From NCBI GenBank assembly GCA_039920165.1, contig JBDSEG010000192.1, positions 1 through 14,466 on the forward strand: a stretch of 14,466 bases of DNA, read 5' to 3'. The notes below the pieces were generated by a model. That model ran no database searches. It was not told where the DNA came from and was given only the letters and a program-made list of their open reading frames with translations. This DNA is from JBDSEG01 sp039920165. GTDB taxonomy: Bacteria > Pseudomonadota > Gammaproteobacteria > Burkholderiales > Burkholderiaceae_C. Shown piece by piece: positions 1-6,761 of this stretch. Both the position numbers and the translations under genes were made by a program. How positions within the stretch are numbered: the first letter of the stretch is position 1; each line of letters starts with the position of its first letter.

Positions 1-482
<482 letters not shown>

Positions 483-500
483 AGCCTGTCGATTGAGAAA

Positions 501-548
501 CACGAGGCCGCGCACCGGTGACCTCGTGGGGAGCCCGGCGGCCACGAG
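501..548 (+). promoter_or_regulatory. Competing hairpins upstream of the terminator (attenuator-like)
   Basis: Three short segments can pair in mutually exclusive ways. CACGAGG at 501-507 is perfectly complementary to CCTCGTG at 522-528. CTCGTGG at 523-529 is perfectly complementary to CCACGAG at 542-548. The second pairing encloses the 5' arm of the terminator stem (532-537), so it would compete with terminator formation, while the first pairing would free it. This is the geometry of an attenuator or antiterminator. I see no convincing leader peptide and recognise no riboswitch class. Function is inferred only from complementarity, and GC-rich DNA produces some such pairings by chance. Confidence 0.35.
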
Positions 549-563
549 CCATCGGGCTTTTTT
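532..563 (+). terminator. Rho-independent terminator after isocitrate lyase
   Basis: The arms AGCCCG (532-537) and CGGGCT (553-558) form a 6-bp GC-rich stem around a 15-nt loop, followed at once by a run of six T (558-563), then G and three more T. This is the classic intrinsic terminator form. It sits 50 bases after the isocitrate lyase stop and 20 bases before the next start codon, so it should separate aceA from the CoA-binding protein gene. Confidence 0.8.
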
Positions 564-583
564 GTTTGCGCTAAGGTCGCGCG

Positions 584-1057
584 ATGACCCACGACATCGC
601 CAGCCTGCGCCGCATCCTGCGCGATTGCCGCGTCATCGCCATCGTCGGCCTGTCAGCCGAATGGAACCGGCCGAGCAACTTTGTCGGCAAATATCTGCAG
701 CAGCACGGCTACCGCGTGATCCCGGTCAATCCCCGCTATGCGCAAACGCCCGGCACGCTGCTCGGCGAGCGCTGTTTCGCGAATCTCGCCGACATCGGCG
801 AGCCGATCGACATGGTCGACGTCTTCCGGCGCACCGACGACGTGTTGCCCATCGCCGAGCAGGCCATCTCGATCGGGGCGAAGTGCCTGTGGCAGCAGAT
901 CGGCGTGAAGAATCTGCAGGCCGACAGGCTGGCTCGCGCTGCCGGCCTGGACTCGGTGCTCGACCGCTGCGTCAAGATCGAGCATGCGCGGCTGTTCGGG
1001 GGGCTGCACTGGGCCGGCGTCAACACCCGCGTGATCTCGGCGCGCCGGCCGGTCTGA
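584..1057 (+). CDS. CoA-binding domain protein (YccU-like)
   Basis: This 157-residue protein is a single Rossmann-like CoA_binding_2 domain, the fold of the succinyl-CoA synthetase alpha-subunit N-terminus. Residues 17-50 read RVIAIVGLSAEWNRPS and continue to a second strand with RVIPVNPRY, the typical nucleotide/CoA-binding start of the family. Later comes the segment around IDMVDVFRRTDDVLPI, then GAKCLWQQIGV, and a CVKIEH stretch close to the end; all are characteristic of YccU-type proteins. No transmembrane segment or signal peptide is evident. Start ATG 584 has AAGG at 573-576 at good spacing. The gene lies directly downstream of the aceA terminator and converges on the EthD gene with only 19 bases between the stops. 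The physiological role of this family is not established; CoA binding is expected from the fold, and the ligand here is inferred. Confidence 0.85.
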   Translation: MTHDIASLRRILRDCRVIAIVGLSAEWNRPSNFVGKYLQQHGYRVIPVNPRYAQTPGTLLGERCFANLADIGEPIDMVDVFRRTDDVLPIAEQAISIGAKCLWQQIGVKNLQADRLARAAGLDSVLDRCVKIEHARLFGGLHWAGVNTRVISARRPV

Positions 1058-1076
1058 CGCTGGCGTGCCGCTTCGT

Positions 1077-1391
1077 TCAGCCCACCACCACCTCGCTCAT
1101 CTGGATCACCGGGCTCAGGTCGGTGTAGTTCGGGATATCGCCCATGATCTCTTTCGCATGCGGTCCGAAGGCGGTCTGGAACGCCTCGGGAGAGTCGCAG
1201 AAGATATGGCACATGCCGATATAGGTCGCGGGCTGGCCCGGCGCGCCGCCAGCCATGCCCTTGTCGATGGTGTAGCGAATGCAGGCGTCGCCCATGCGCG
1301 CCTGGAGCAGCGGCATGTGGGTATCGCGGTAGTACGCGTGGTCGAACCGCGCTCCGGGGGTGTTGGGATACATCACGCTGACCTTGATCAT
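1077..1391 (-). CDS. EthD family protein (dimeric alpha-beta barrel)
   Basis: A 104-residue protein of the EthD family, small ferredoxin-like dimeric alpha-beta barrel proteins named after a protein required for ethyl tert-butyl ether degradation. The N-terminus IKVSVMYPN, the following FDHAYYRDTHMPL segment and the central ATYIGMCHIFCDS strand are the usual family signature. The frame is open further upstream, but the start was placed at ATG 1391 because an AGGAG lies six bases before it on the minus strand, and the extra ten residues do not look like family sequence. The biochemical activity of most EthD homologues is unknown. The gene is alone on its strand here, convergent with the CoA-binding protein gene and divergent from the small exported protein gene. 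Confidence 0.85.
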   Translation of the reverse strand: MIKVSVMYPNTPGARFDHAYYRDTHMPLLQARMGDACIRYTIDKGMAGGAPGQPATYIGMCHIFCDSPEAFQTAFGPHAKEIMGDIPNYTDLSPVIQMSEVVVG

Positions 1392-1503
1392 TTGGGGCTC
1401 CTGGGTGGTCGGGGCCTGCATCGTGCACCGAAGCGGCGCACGGGGCCATCGGGATCGCCGAGACTTCGCAATCCCTGCCGTGTGGGCTAGAACCGATCAA
1501 CAT

Positions 1504-1527
1504 CGGCGTGATCTGCTCGGCACGCCG
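1504..1527. repeat. 7-bp inverted repeat in the divergent spacer
   Basis: CGGCGTG (1504-1510) and CACGCCG (1521-1527) are perfect inverted repeats separated by 10 bases. They lie in the 201-base spacer between the divergent EthD gene (start 1391) and the small exported protein gene (start 1593). The site could be an operator for a dimeric regulator or an mRNA hairpin; nothing identifies the binding protein. The rest of 1392-1592 shows no convincing -35/-10 pair and no coding frame with a ribosome binding site. Confidence 0.35.
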
Positions 1528-1592
1528 GGAAAGATGATCCGAAACACACGCTTGTTTTCGAGTCATTGCACCAACCACCAGGGAGATCGATC

Positions 1593-1922
1593 ATGCGCAT
1601 CCTGCCCACGCTGCTGTCGCTCACGCCTGTACTGACGCTGGCCCAGACCAGCGCCCCAACCGCGTTCCCGGCCGACTCCGTGGCGCTGAGCCCCACCGCA
1701 CTGACCGAGCGGCTGTCGGGCAAGACATTTTTGGCCAAGCCGGTATCCGACCCCGAGGTCCGCGTTCAATACCGCAGCGATTTCGCCTTCGTCAACGTGG
1801 GCAATGCCAGCGATGAGTGGCGCAATTTCAGGCCGAGTTGTTCGGAGGTCAGGCTGCTCGGCGGTGTGATGTACGTCAAGCGTGCGAGCAGCGGCGAAGT
1901 CATGATCCTGCAGCCCCGATGA
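1593..1922 (+). CDS. Small exported protein of unknown function
   Basis: A 109-residue protein whose first 17-20 residues (MRILPTLLSLTPVLTLAQ) look like a Sec signal peptide: one basic residue, a hydrophobic core, then a small-residue region suitable for cleavage around A17-A21. The mature part is polar and mostly beta-like: it contains LTERLSGKTF, VRVQYRSDFAFVNVG and, near the end, one cysteine in SCSEVRLLGGVMYVKR. It resembles small periplasmic proteins seen in Burkholderiales, but I cannot name a domain. Start ATG 1593 was chosen over an upstream in-frame TTG at 1566 because GGGAG lies seven bases before it and the signal peptide then begins correctly. The O-acetylhomoserine sulfhydrylase gene begins 24 bases downstream on the same strand, so the two may be co-transcribed. 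Confidence 0.7.
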   Translation: MRILPTLLSLTPVLTLAQTSAPTAFPADSVALSPTALTERLSGKTFLAKPVSDPEVRVQYRSDFAFVNVGNASDEWRNFRPSCSEVRLLGGVMYVKRASSGEVMILQPR

Positions 1923-1946
1923 CGAAGTGATCGATAAGTGATGACC

Positions 1947-3260
1947 ATGACCGACCGCAGCTTCCACCCCGAAACCCTCGCCATCCACGCCGGGCAGATT
2001 CCCGACGCCGCGACCGGGGCTCGCGCGTTGCCGATCTACCAGACGACGAGCTTCGTCTTCGACAGCGCCGACCATGCGGCCTCGCTGTTCAATCTGCAGA
2101 CCTTCGGGAATGTCTATTCGCGCCTGTCCAACCCGACCGTGGCCGCGCTCGAGGAACGCGTCGCCGCGCTCGAAGGAGGGCGCGCCGCCGTCGCCTCGGC
2201 CAGCGGCATGGCGGCCGAGGCAATGGCGCTGATGACCATCCTGCAAAGCGGCGACCACGTGGTCGCGGCGGGCGCGCTGTACGGCGGCACGGTGACCATG
2301 CTCGCCGTCAATCTCGCCAAATTCGGCATCGAGACGAGCTTCGTCGACGCCGCCGATCCTGCTGCCTTCGCCGCCGCGATGCGGCCGACCACGCGCGCCG
2401 TCTTTGCCGAAAGCCTGGGCAACCCGAGCCTCTCGGTGCTCGATATCGAAGCGGTGGCGGATGTCGCGCACGCACACGGCGTGCCGCTGGTGGTCGACAA
2501 CACGGTGCCCTCGCCATTCCTGTGCAACCCGCTGCGCTTCGGCGCCGATATCGTGGTCCACTCGGCGACCAAATATCTGGCCGGCCATGGCACGACCCTC
2601 GGCGGGGTGATGGTCGAGAGCGGCAGGCCGCGCGGCGGCTTCGCCTGGGACAACGGCAAATTCCCCGGCATGACCGAGCCCTCGCCGGGCTACCACGGCG
2701 TCAGGTTTTACGAGACCTTCGGCGACTTCGGATTTTCGATGCGCGCACGCATGGAAACCCTGCGCGTATACGGCGCGGCGCTGTCGCCGATGAGTGCCTG
2801 GCAGATCCTGCAAGGGGTCGAGACGCTGCCGCTGCGGATGGAGCGCCACTGCTTGAATGCGCGCCGCGTCGCGGCCTTCCTGAAAGACCATCCGCGGGTC
2901 GCCTGGGTCAACTATCCCGGTCTGGCCGACCATCCGCAGCACGATCTGGTCGCCAAGCAGATGCGCGTGATCGATGGCCAGCCGGGCGCTTCGGGGCTGC
3001 TCGCGTTCGGTGTGGAGGGTGGCATGGCAGCGGGTATCAAATTCATCGAGGCGGCGCAGTTCATGAGCCACCTCGCCAATATCGGCGATACGCGCACACT
3101 CATCATTCACCCGGCATCCACCACGCACCGCCAGCTCGACCCGCAACAGCAACTCGCCGCCGGCGTTCTGCCCGACATGGTGCGCATCTCGGTCGGGCTC
3201 GAACATATCGATGACATTTTGTGGGACATAGACCAGGCGCTGGCGTCCGCCAGCGCGTAG
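1947..3260 (+). CDS. metY: O-acetylhomoserine aminocarboxypropyltransferase (sulfhydrylase)
   Basis: A PLP-dependent enzyme of the Cys/Met metabolism family that makes homocysteine (or methionine) from O-acetylhomoserine and sulfide (or methanethiol). With this start it has 437 residues, close to the 425-440 usual for MetY and longer than MetZ or MetB (about 390-400). Visible landmarks: the family N-terminus ETLAIHAGQ, the YSRLSNPT motif, ALYGGT near the cofactor phosphate, VVDNTVPSPF with the PLP-ring Asp, and SATKYLAGHG with the Schiff-base lysine at residue 209. The C-terminal domain has HPASTTHRQL and VRISVGLEHIDDI. The start is uncertain: GTG 1938, ATG 1941 and ATG 1947 are in frame; 1947 has the best, though weak, upstream AAGTGA. 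MetZ-type use of O-succinylhomoserine cannot be excluded from sequence alone. Confidence 0.9.
   Translation: MTDRSFHPETLAIHAGQIPDAATGARALPIYQTTSFVFDSADHAASLFNLQTFGNVYSRLSNPTVAALEERVAALEGGRAAVASASGMAAEAMALMTILQSGDHVVAAGALYGGTVTMLAVNLAKFGIETSFVDAADPAAFAAAMRPTTRAVFAESLGNPSLSVLDIEAVADVAHAHGVPLVVDNTVPSPFLCNPLRFGADIVVHSATKYLAGHGTTLGGVMVESGRPRGGFAWDNGKFPGMTEPSPGYHGVRFYETFGDFGFSMRARMETLRVYGAALSPMSAWQILQGVETLPLRMERHCLNARRVAAFLKDHPRVAWVNYPGLADHPQHDLVAKQMRVIDGQPGASGLLAFGVEGGMAAGIKFIEAAQFMSHLANIGDTRTLIIHPASTTHRQLDPQQQLAAGVLPDMVRISVGLEHIDDILWDIDQALASASA
3237..3256 (+). repeat. GC-rich hairpin at the 3' end of the sulfhydrylase gene
   Basis: GCGCTGGC (3237-3244) and GCCAGCGC (3249-3256) form a perfect 8-bp stem with a 4-base loop, ending one base before the TAG stop codon (3258-3260). 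No T-run follows, so it is not a canonical intrinsic terminator. In addition, the 11-mer GACCAGGCGCT occurs at 3231-3241 and again at 3262-3272. The hairpin could stabilise the metY mRNA end or aid factor-dependent termination before the acyl-CoA synthetase gene. Confidence 0.45.
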
Positions 3261-3305
3261 CGACCAGGCGCTCGCCCGCACGGCCGATTGAAGAAAGGAC
3301 CTGCC

Positions 3306-4967
3306 ATGACCGGCATCTACGAATCCCAGCTCGACAAGAACGACGCCAACTTCGTCCCCCTCTCGCCCGTCAGCTTCGTCGAGCGCAGCGCCGAGGTCTT
3401 CGGCGACCTGCCGGCGGTCGTGCACGGCGCGCGTCGCTTTACGTGGGCGCAGGTGCGCGACCGCTCGGCGCGTCTCGCCGCGGCGTTGCAGGCGATCGGC
3501 ATCGCGCGCGGCGATACGGTCAGCGCGATGCTGCCCAATACGCCGGAGATGGTCGAGGCGCACTACGCGGTGCCGGCGCTCAATGCGGTGCTGAATACGC
3601 TGAACACCCGGCTCGACGCGCCGCTGCTCGCCTGGCAGATGAACCACTGCGAAGCCAGGGTGCTGATCACCGACAGCGAATTCGCGCCCGTGATGCGCGA
3701 GGCGCTGCGTATCCTGCGTGACGAGCATGGCTGCACGCCGCTCGTGATCGATGTGCTCGACAGCGAATTCGCCGGACCGCACGAGCGCCTCGGCACGCAC
3801 GAGTACGAGGCGTGGATCGCGGCGCATGCCGCGCTCGCCCGGCTGGACGGGCCGCGCGACGAGTGGGATGCCATTGCAGTCAGCTATACCTCGGGCACCA
3901 CCGGCGATCCGAAGGGGGTGGTCACGCACCACCGCGGCGCGTACCTGAATGCGGTCGGCAATGCGGTCACCTGGACCATGCCCGATTTCCCGCGCTACCT
4001 GTGGACGCTGCCGATGTTCCACTGCAACGGCTGGTGCTTTCCGTGGACGGTGGCGATGCTGGGCGGCACGCACGTCTGCCTGAGGCGCATCGAGGCGCGC
4101 GCCATTCTCGAGGCGATCCGCGCGCACGCGGTCGACCACTATTGCGCCGCACCCATCGTGCACAACCTGCTGCTCGCCGCGCCGGCTTCGCTGCGCCAGG
4201 GCATCGCGCAAAAGGTACGCGGCATGGTGGCGGGCGCGGCGCCGCCGGCGGCAATGATCGAAGGCATGGCGCGCATCGGCTTCGATATCACGCACGTCTA
4301 CGGACTGACCGAGGTCTACGGGCCGGCGGCGGTCGCGGTCAAGCGCGCGAGCTGGGCCGGTGAAAGCCTGTCCGAGCAGACCCGTTTGAATGGCCGCCAG
4401 GGCGTGCGCTATCCGCTGCAGGAAGGCATGACCGTACTCGACCCCGAGACGCTGGCGCCCACGCCGGCCGACGGCCAGACGATGGGCGAGATCATGTTCC
4501 GCGGCAACGTCGTGATGAAGGGCTATCTGAAGAATCCTGCCGCGACCGCGCAGTCGTTCGCCGGCGGCTGGTTCCACACCGGCGACTTGGCCGTGATGGA
4601 GCCCGACCGGTACGTCAAGATCAAGGACCGCAGCAAGGACATCATCATCTCGGGCGGCGAGAATATCTCGTCGCTCGAGGTCGAGGACGCGCTGTACCGG
4701 CACCCCGCCGTTCTCGCCTGCGCGGTGGTCGCCAAGCCCGATGCCAAGTGGGGCGAGACGCCAGTCGCCTTCGTCGAATTGCAGCCGGGTGCGAGCGCCG
4801 ATGCGGCCGAGCTGATCGCCCACTGCAAGGGTCTGCTGGCTGGCTACAAGCTCCCACGCGAAGTGCGCTTCGAGCCGATCCCCAAGACATCGACCGGCAA
4901 GATCCAGAAGTTCGCGCTGCGCGAGCGAGCTGCCGAACCGGCCCCCAACCCGGAGCCCAAGCCATGA
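3306..4967 (+). CDS. AMP-forming acyl-CoA synthetase (fatty acid-CoA ligase family)
   Basis: A 553-residue adenylate-forming enzyme that activates a carboxylic acid to acyl-AMP and then acyl-CoA. It carries all the core motifs: SYTSGTTGDPKG at residues 193-204 (P-loop, Lys203), LPMFHCNGW, GLTEVYGP (A5, adenine/acyl site), GWFHTGDLAV and KDRSKDIIISGGENIS (A7-A8 hinge), and PKTSTGKIQK with the catalytic lysine 532. Overall pattern resembles medium-chain or short/branched-chain ligases of the AlkK/DmdB and plant AAE type; the substrate cannot be deduced. No transmembrane segment is seen. Start ATG 3306 is favoured over an in-frame TTG at 3288 by AAAGGA seven bases upstream. The stop overlaps the next start in an ATGA, indicating translational coupling with the crotonase-fold gene and hence a shared pathway. 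Confidence 0.93.
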   Translation: MTGIYESQLDKNDANFVPLSPVSFVERSAEVFGDLPAVVHGARRFTWAQVRDRSARLAAALQAIGIARGDTVSAMLPNTPEMVEAHYAVPALNAVLNTLNTRLDAPLLAWQMNHCEARVLITDSEFAPVMREALRILRDEHGCTPLVIDVLDSEFAGPHERLGTHEYEAWIAAHAALARLDGPRDEWDAIAVSYTSGTTGDPKGVVTHHRGAYLNAVGNAVTWTMPDFPRYLWTLPMFHCNGWCFPWTVAMLGGTHVCLRRIEARAILEAIRAHAVDHYCAAPIVHNLLLAAPASLRQGIAQKVRGMVAGAAPPAAMIEGMARIGFDITHVYGLTEVYGPAAVAVKRASWAGESLSEQTRLNGRQGVRYPLQEGMTVLDPETLAPTPADGQTMGEIMFRGNVVMKGYLKNPAATAQSFAGGWFHTGDLAVMEPDRYVKIKDRSKDIIISGGENISSLEVEDALYRHPAVLACAVVAKPDAKWGETPVAFVELQPGASADAAELIAHCKGLLAGYKLPREVRFEPIPKTSTGKIQKFALRERAAEPAPNPEPKP

Positions 4968-5758
4968 CGATACCGATCGAACCGCTGCTGCTGACGGCTC
5001 GCGACCCGCGCGGCGTGGTCACGCTGACGATGAACCGGCCGCTGGCCTTCAATGCGTTGTCCGAGGCGATGATCGATGCGCTCACGCGCGCGATCGAAGC
5101 GCTCGCCGTCGACGAGCGAGTGCGCTGCATCGTGCTCGCCGGTGCCGGCAAGGCGTTCTGCGCCGGCCACGATCTGAAGGAGATGCGCGCCGCGCCGTCG
5201 CTCGATTACTACCGCACCCTGTTCGACCGCTGCGCCGCAATGATGCTGGCGATCCAGCGTGCCCCCGTGCCGGTGATCGCGCGGGTGCATGGCATCGCCA
5301 CCGCGGCGGGCTGCCAGTTGGTCGCGCAGTGCGATCTGGCCGTCGCGGCGCGGCACGCCCGCTTCGCGGTCAGCGGTGTCAACCTGGGCCTTTTCTGCTC
5401 GACGCCGAGCGTCGCGCTGTCGCGCAACCTCGGCCGCAAGGCGGCGTTCGAGATGCTCGTGACCGGCGAGTTCATCGATGCCGAACAGGCGCTCGCCAAG
5501 GGCCTCGTCAACCGCGTCGTCGATGCCGACGCGCTCGACGCCGTGATCGAGGCTCTGGTGGCCAGCATCGTCGCCAAGCCGCGGGTCGCGATCGCATTGG
5601 GCAAGCAGCTCTTCTACCGTCAGCTCGAGACCGGCATTGCGGCGGCCTACGAAGAAGCCGGCCGCACCATGGCGTGCAACATGATGGAGGAGAGCGCACT
5701 CGAAGGCGTGCAGGCCTTCATCGACAAGCGTGCGCCGGACTGGTCCGGGGCGCTTTGA
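4964..5758 (+). CDS. Enoyl-CoA hydratase/isomerase family protein, ECHDC3-like
   Basis: A 264-residue crotonase-fold protein. The oxyanion-hole segments are present: CAGHDL at residues 66-71 and HGIATAAGCQL ending at residue 119. However, the two glutamates that catalyse water addition in classical enoyl-CoA hydratase appear to be absent: the first position (the E of the usual GGxCEL) is Gln118, and the second (the E of the usual PE-LG motif) falls in S137-G138-V139-N140. The stretch VNLGLFCSTPSVALSRNLGRKAAFEMLVTGE closely resembles the eukaryotic/bacterial ECHDC3 group, whose reaction is not firmly known. CoA-thioester binding is well supported, but hydratase activity is doubtful. Start ATG 4964 overlaps the ligase stop by four bases; the hydrolase start is 19 bases after the stop. 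An extended upstream frame to 4748 was rejected because it lies inside the ligase gene. Confidence 0.9.
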   Translation: MTIPIEPLLLTARDPRGVVTLTMNRPLAFNALSEAMIDALTRAIEALAVDERVRCIVLAGAGKAFCAGHDLKEMRAAPSLDYYRTLFDRCAAMMLAIQRAPVPVIARVHGIATAAGCQLVAQCDLAVAARHARFAVSGVNLGLFCSTPSVALSRNLGRKAAFEMLVTGEFIDAEQALAKGLVNRVVDADALDAVIEALVASIVAKPRVAIALGKQLFYRQLETGIAAAYEEAGRTMACNMMEESALEGVQAFIDKRAPDWSGAL

Positions 5759-5777
5759 GATCCGCGCCGCTGCGGCG

Positions 5778-6761
5778 ATGAAGGCGATCGAGGCGACCCG
5801 GCGTATCGCCGCCGGCGTGCTCGACGTGGCCTATCACGAGGACGGTCCGGCCGACGGTCCGCCGGTCTTCCTGATGCACGGCTTTCCGTACGACATCCAG
5901 GCCTACGCCGAGGTCGCGCCGCGGCTCGCATCGGCCGGCTGCCGGGTCATCGTGCCGATGTTGCGCGGCTTCGGCGCGACCCGCTTCCTCGACCCGGCGA
6001 CAAAGCGCTCGGGCGAGCAGGCGGCGCTCGGCTTCGATCTGCTCGCGCTGATGGACGCGCTCGCGATCCCGCGCGCCGTGCTCGCCGGCTACGACTGGGG
6101 CGGGCGCGCGGCCTGCGTCGTCGCAGCGCTGTGGCCGCATCGCTGCGCCGGTCTCGTCTCGCTGAACAGCTACAACATCCAGGACATCGCGCGGGCGATG
6201 GAGCCGGCGCCGCCGCAGGCCGAACAGCGCCTGTGGTACCAGTACTACTTCCACAGCGAGCGCGGGCGTGCCGGCCTGGCTGCCGATCGGCGCGCACTGT
6301 GTCGGCTGCTGTGGCGTCTGTGGTCGCCGAGCTGGGCTTTCGACGACGCGACCTTCGAGCGCACGGCGCCCTCGTTCGACAACCCCGATTTCGTCGAGGT
6401 CGTGATCCATTCCTATCGGCACCGCTTCGGTCTCGTCGCGGGCGATCCGGCTTTGGCCACGATCGAAAGCGAACTCGCCCGCCAGCCGCCGATCGGCGTC
6501 GCGGCTATCACCTTCGACGGCACCGACGATGGTGTGCGTTTGCCGGCCGAGGCGGCGCAGCATGCGCTCCTGTTCTCGGGTCCGCGCTCGCATCGCATCG
6601 TGCCCGGTGCGGGCCACAACCTGCCGCAGGAGATGTCGCAGCTGTTCGCGGATGCGGTGCTCGAGCTGTCGTGCGTCAGACCGGCAGTGGCGTGGTCGGA
6701 TAAAGGCGACGCAGCAGTTCGCTGCCGGCCGTCAGCAACCAGGCGTGCAGATCCTGCGTGA
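5778..6761 (+). CDS. Alpha/beta hydrolase with Asp nucleophile (epoxide hydrolase/dehalogenase-like)
   Basis: A 327-residue alpha/beta-hydrolase-fold protein. HGFP at residues 34-37 forms the oxyanion region, the nucleophile elbow is GYDWGG with Asp106 in place of the esterase serine, D250 or D251 is a candidate acid, and GAGHNLPQE contains the catalytic His280. An aspartate nucleophile followed by Trp is typical of epoxide hydrolases, haloalkane dehalogenases and fluoroacetate dehalogenases. The cap region has a WYQYYF stretch rich in tyrosine, as in epoxide hydrolases, but substrate remains unknown. The family fold normally ends shortly after the His loop; this frame continues to 6761, adding about 30 residues that overlap the last 86 bases of the convergent GTPase gene. 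No clear Shine-Dalgarno precedes ATG 5778; it probably depends on coupling to the crotonase gene, 19 bases upstream. Confidence 0.88.
   Translation: MKAIEATRRIAAGVLDVAYHEDGPADGPPVFLMHGFPYDIQAYAEVAPRLASAGCRVIVPMLRGFGATRFLDPATKRSGEQAALGFDLLALMDALAIPRAVLAGYDWGGRAACVVAALWPHRCAGLVSLNSYNIQDIARAMEPAPPQAEQRLWYQYYFHSERGRAGLAADRRALCRLLWRLWSPSWAFDDATFERTAPSFDNPDFVEVVIHSYRHRFGLVAGDPALATIESELARQPPIGVAAITFDGTDDGVRLPAEAAQHALLFSGPRSHRIVPGAGHNLPQEMSQLFADAVLELSCVRPAVAWSDKGDAAVRCRPSATRRADPA

Noticed and set aside
518..574. Possible 18-codon leader peptide (GTG 518 to TAA 572-574) across the terminator
   Set aside because: No Shine-Dalgarno, no run of regulatory codons, and the frame merely passes through the hairpins. 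It does not support a classical translation-coupled attenuator.
1563..4823. 1086-codon open frame on the minus strand
   Set aside because: It lies antisense to the sulfhydrylase and acyl-CoA synthetase genes, and its product is an Arg/His/Asp/Ala-rich string without domains. Long antisense frames are expected opposite GC-rich genes with biased third positions.
5730..5777. Longer N-terminus for the alpha/beta hydrolase (GTG 5730)
   Set aside because: It would overlap the crotonase gene by 29 bases and add residues without family resemblance; ATG 5778 gives a normal family N-terminus.
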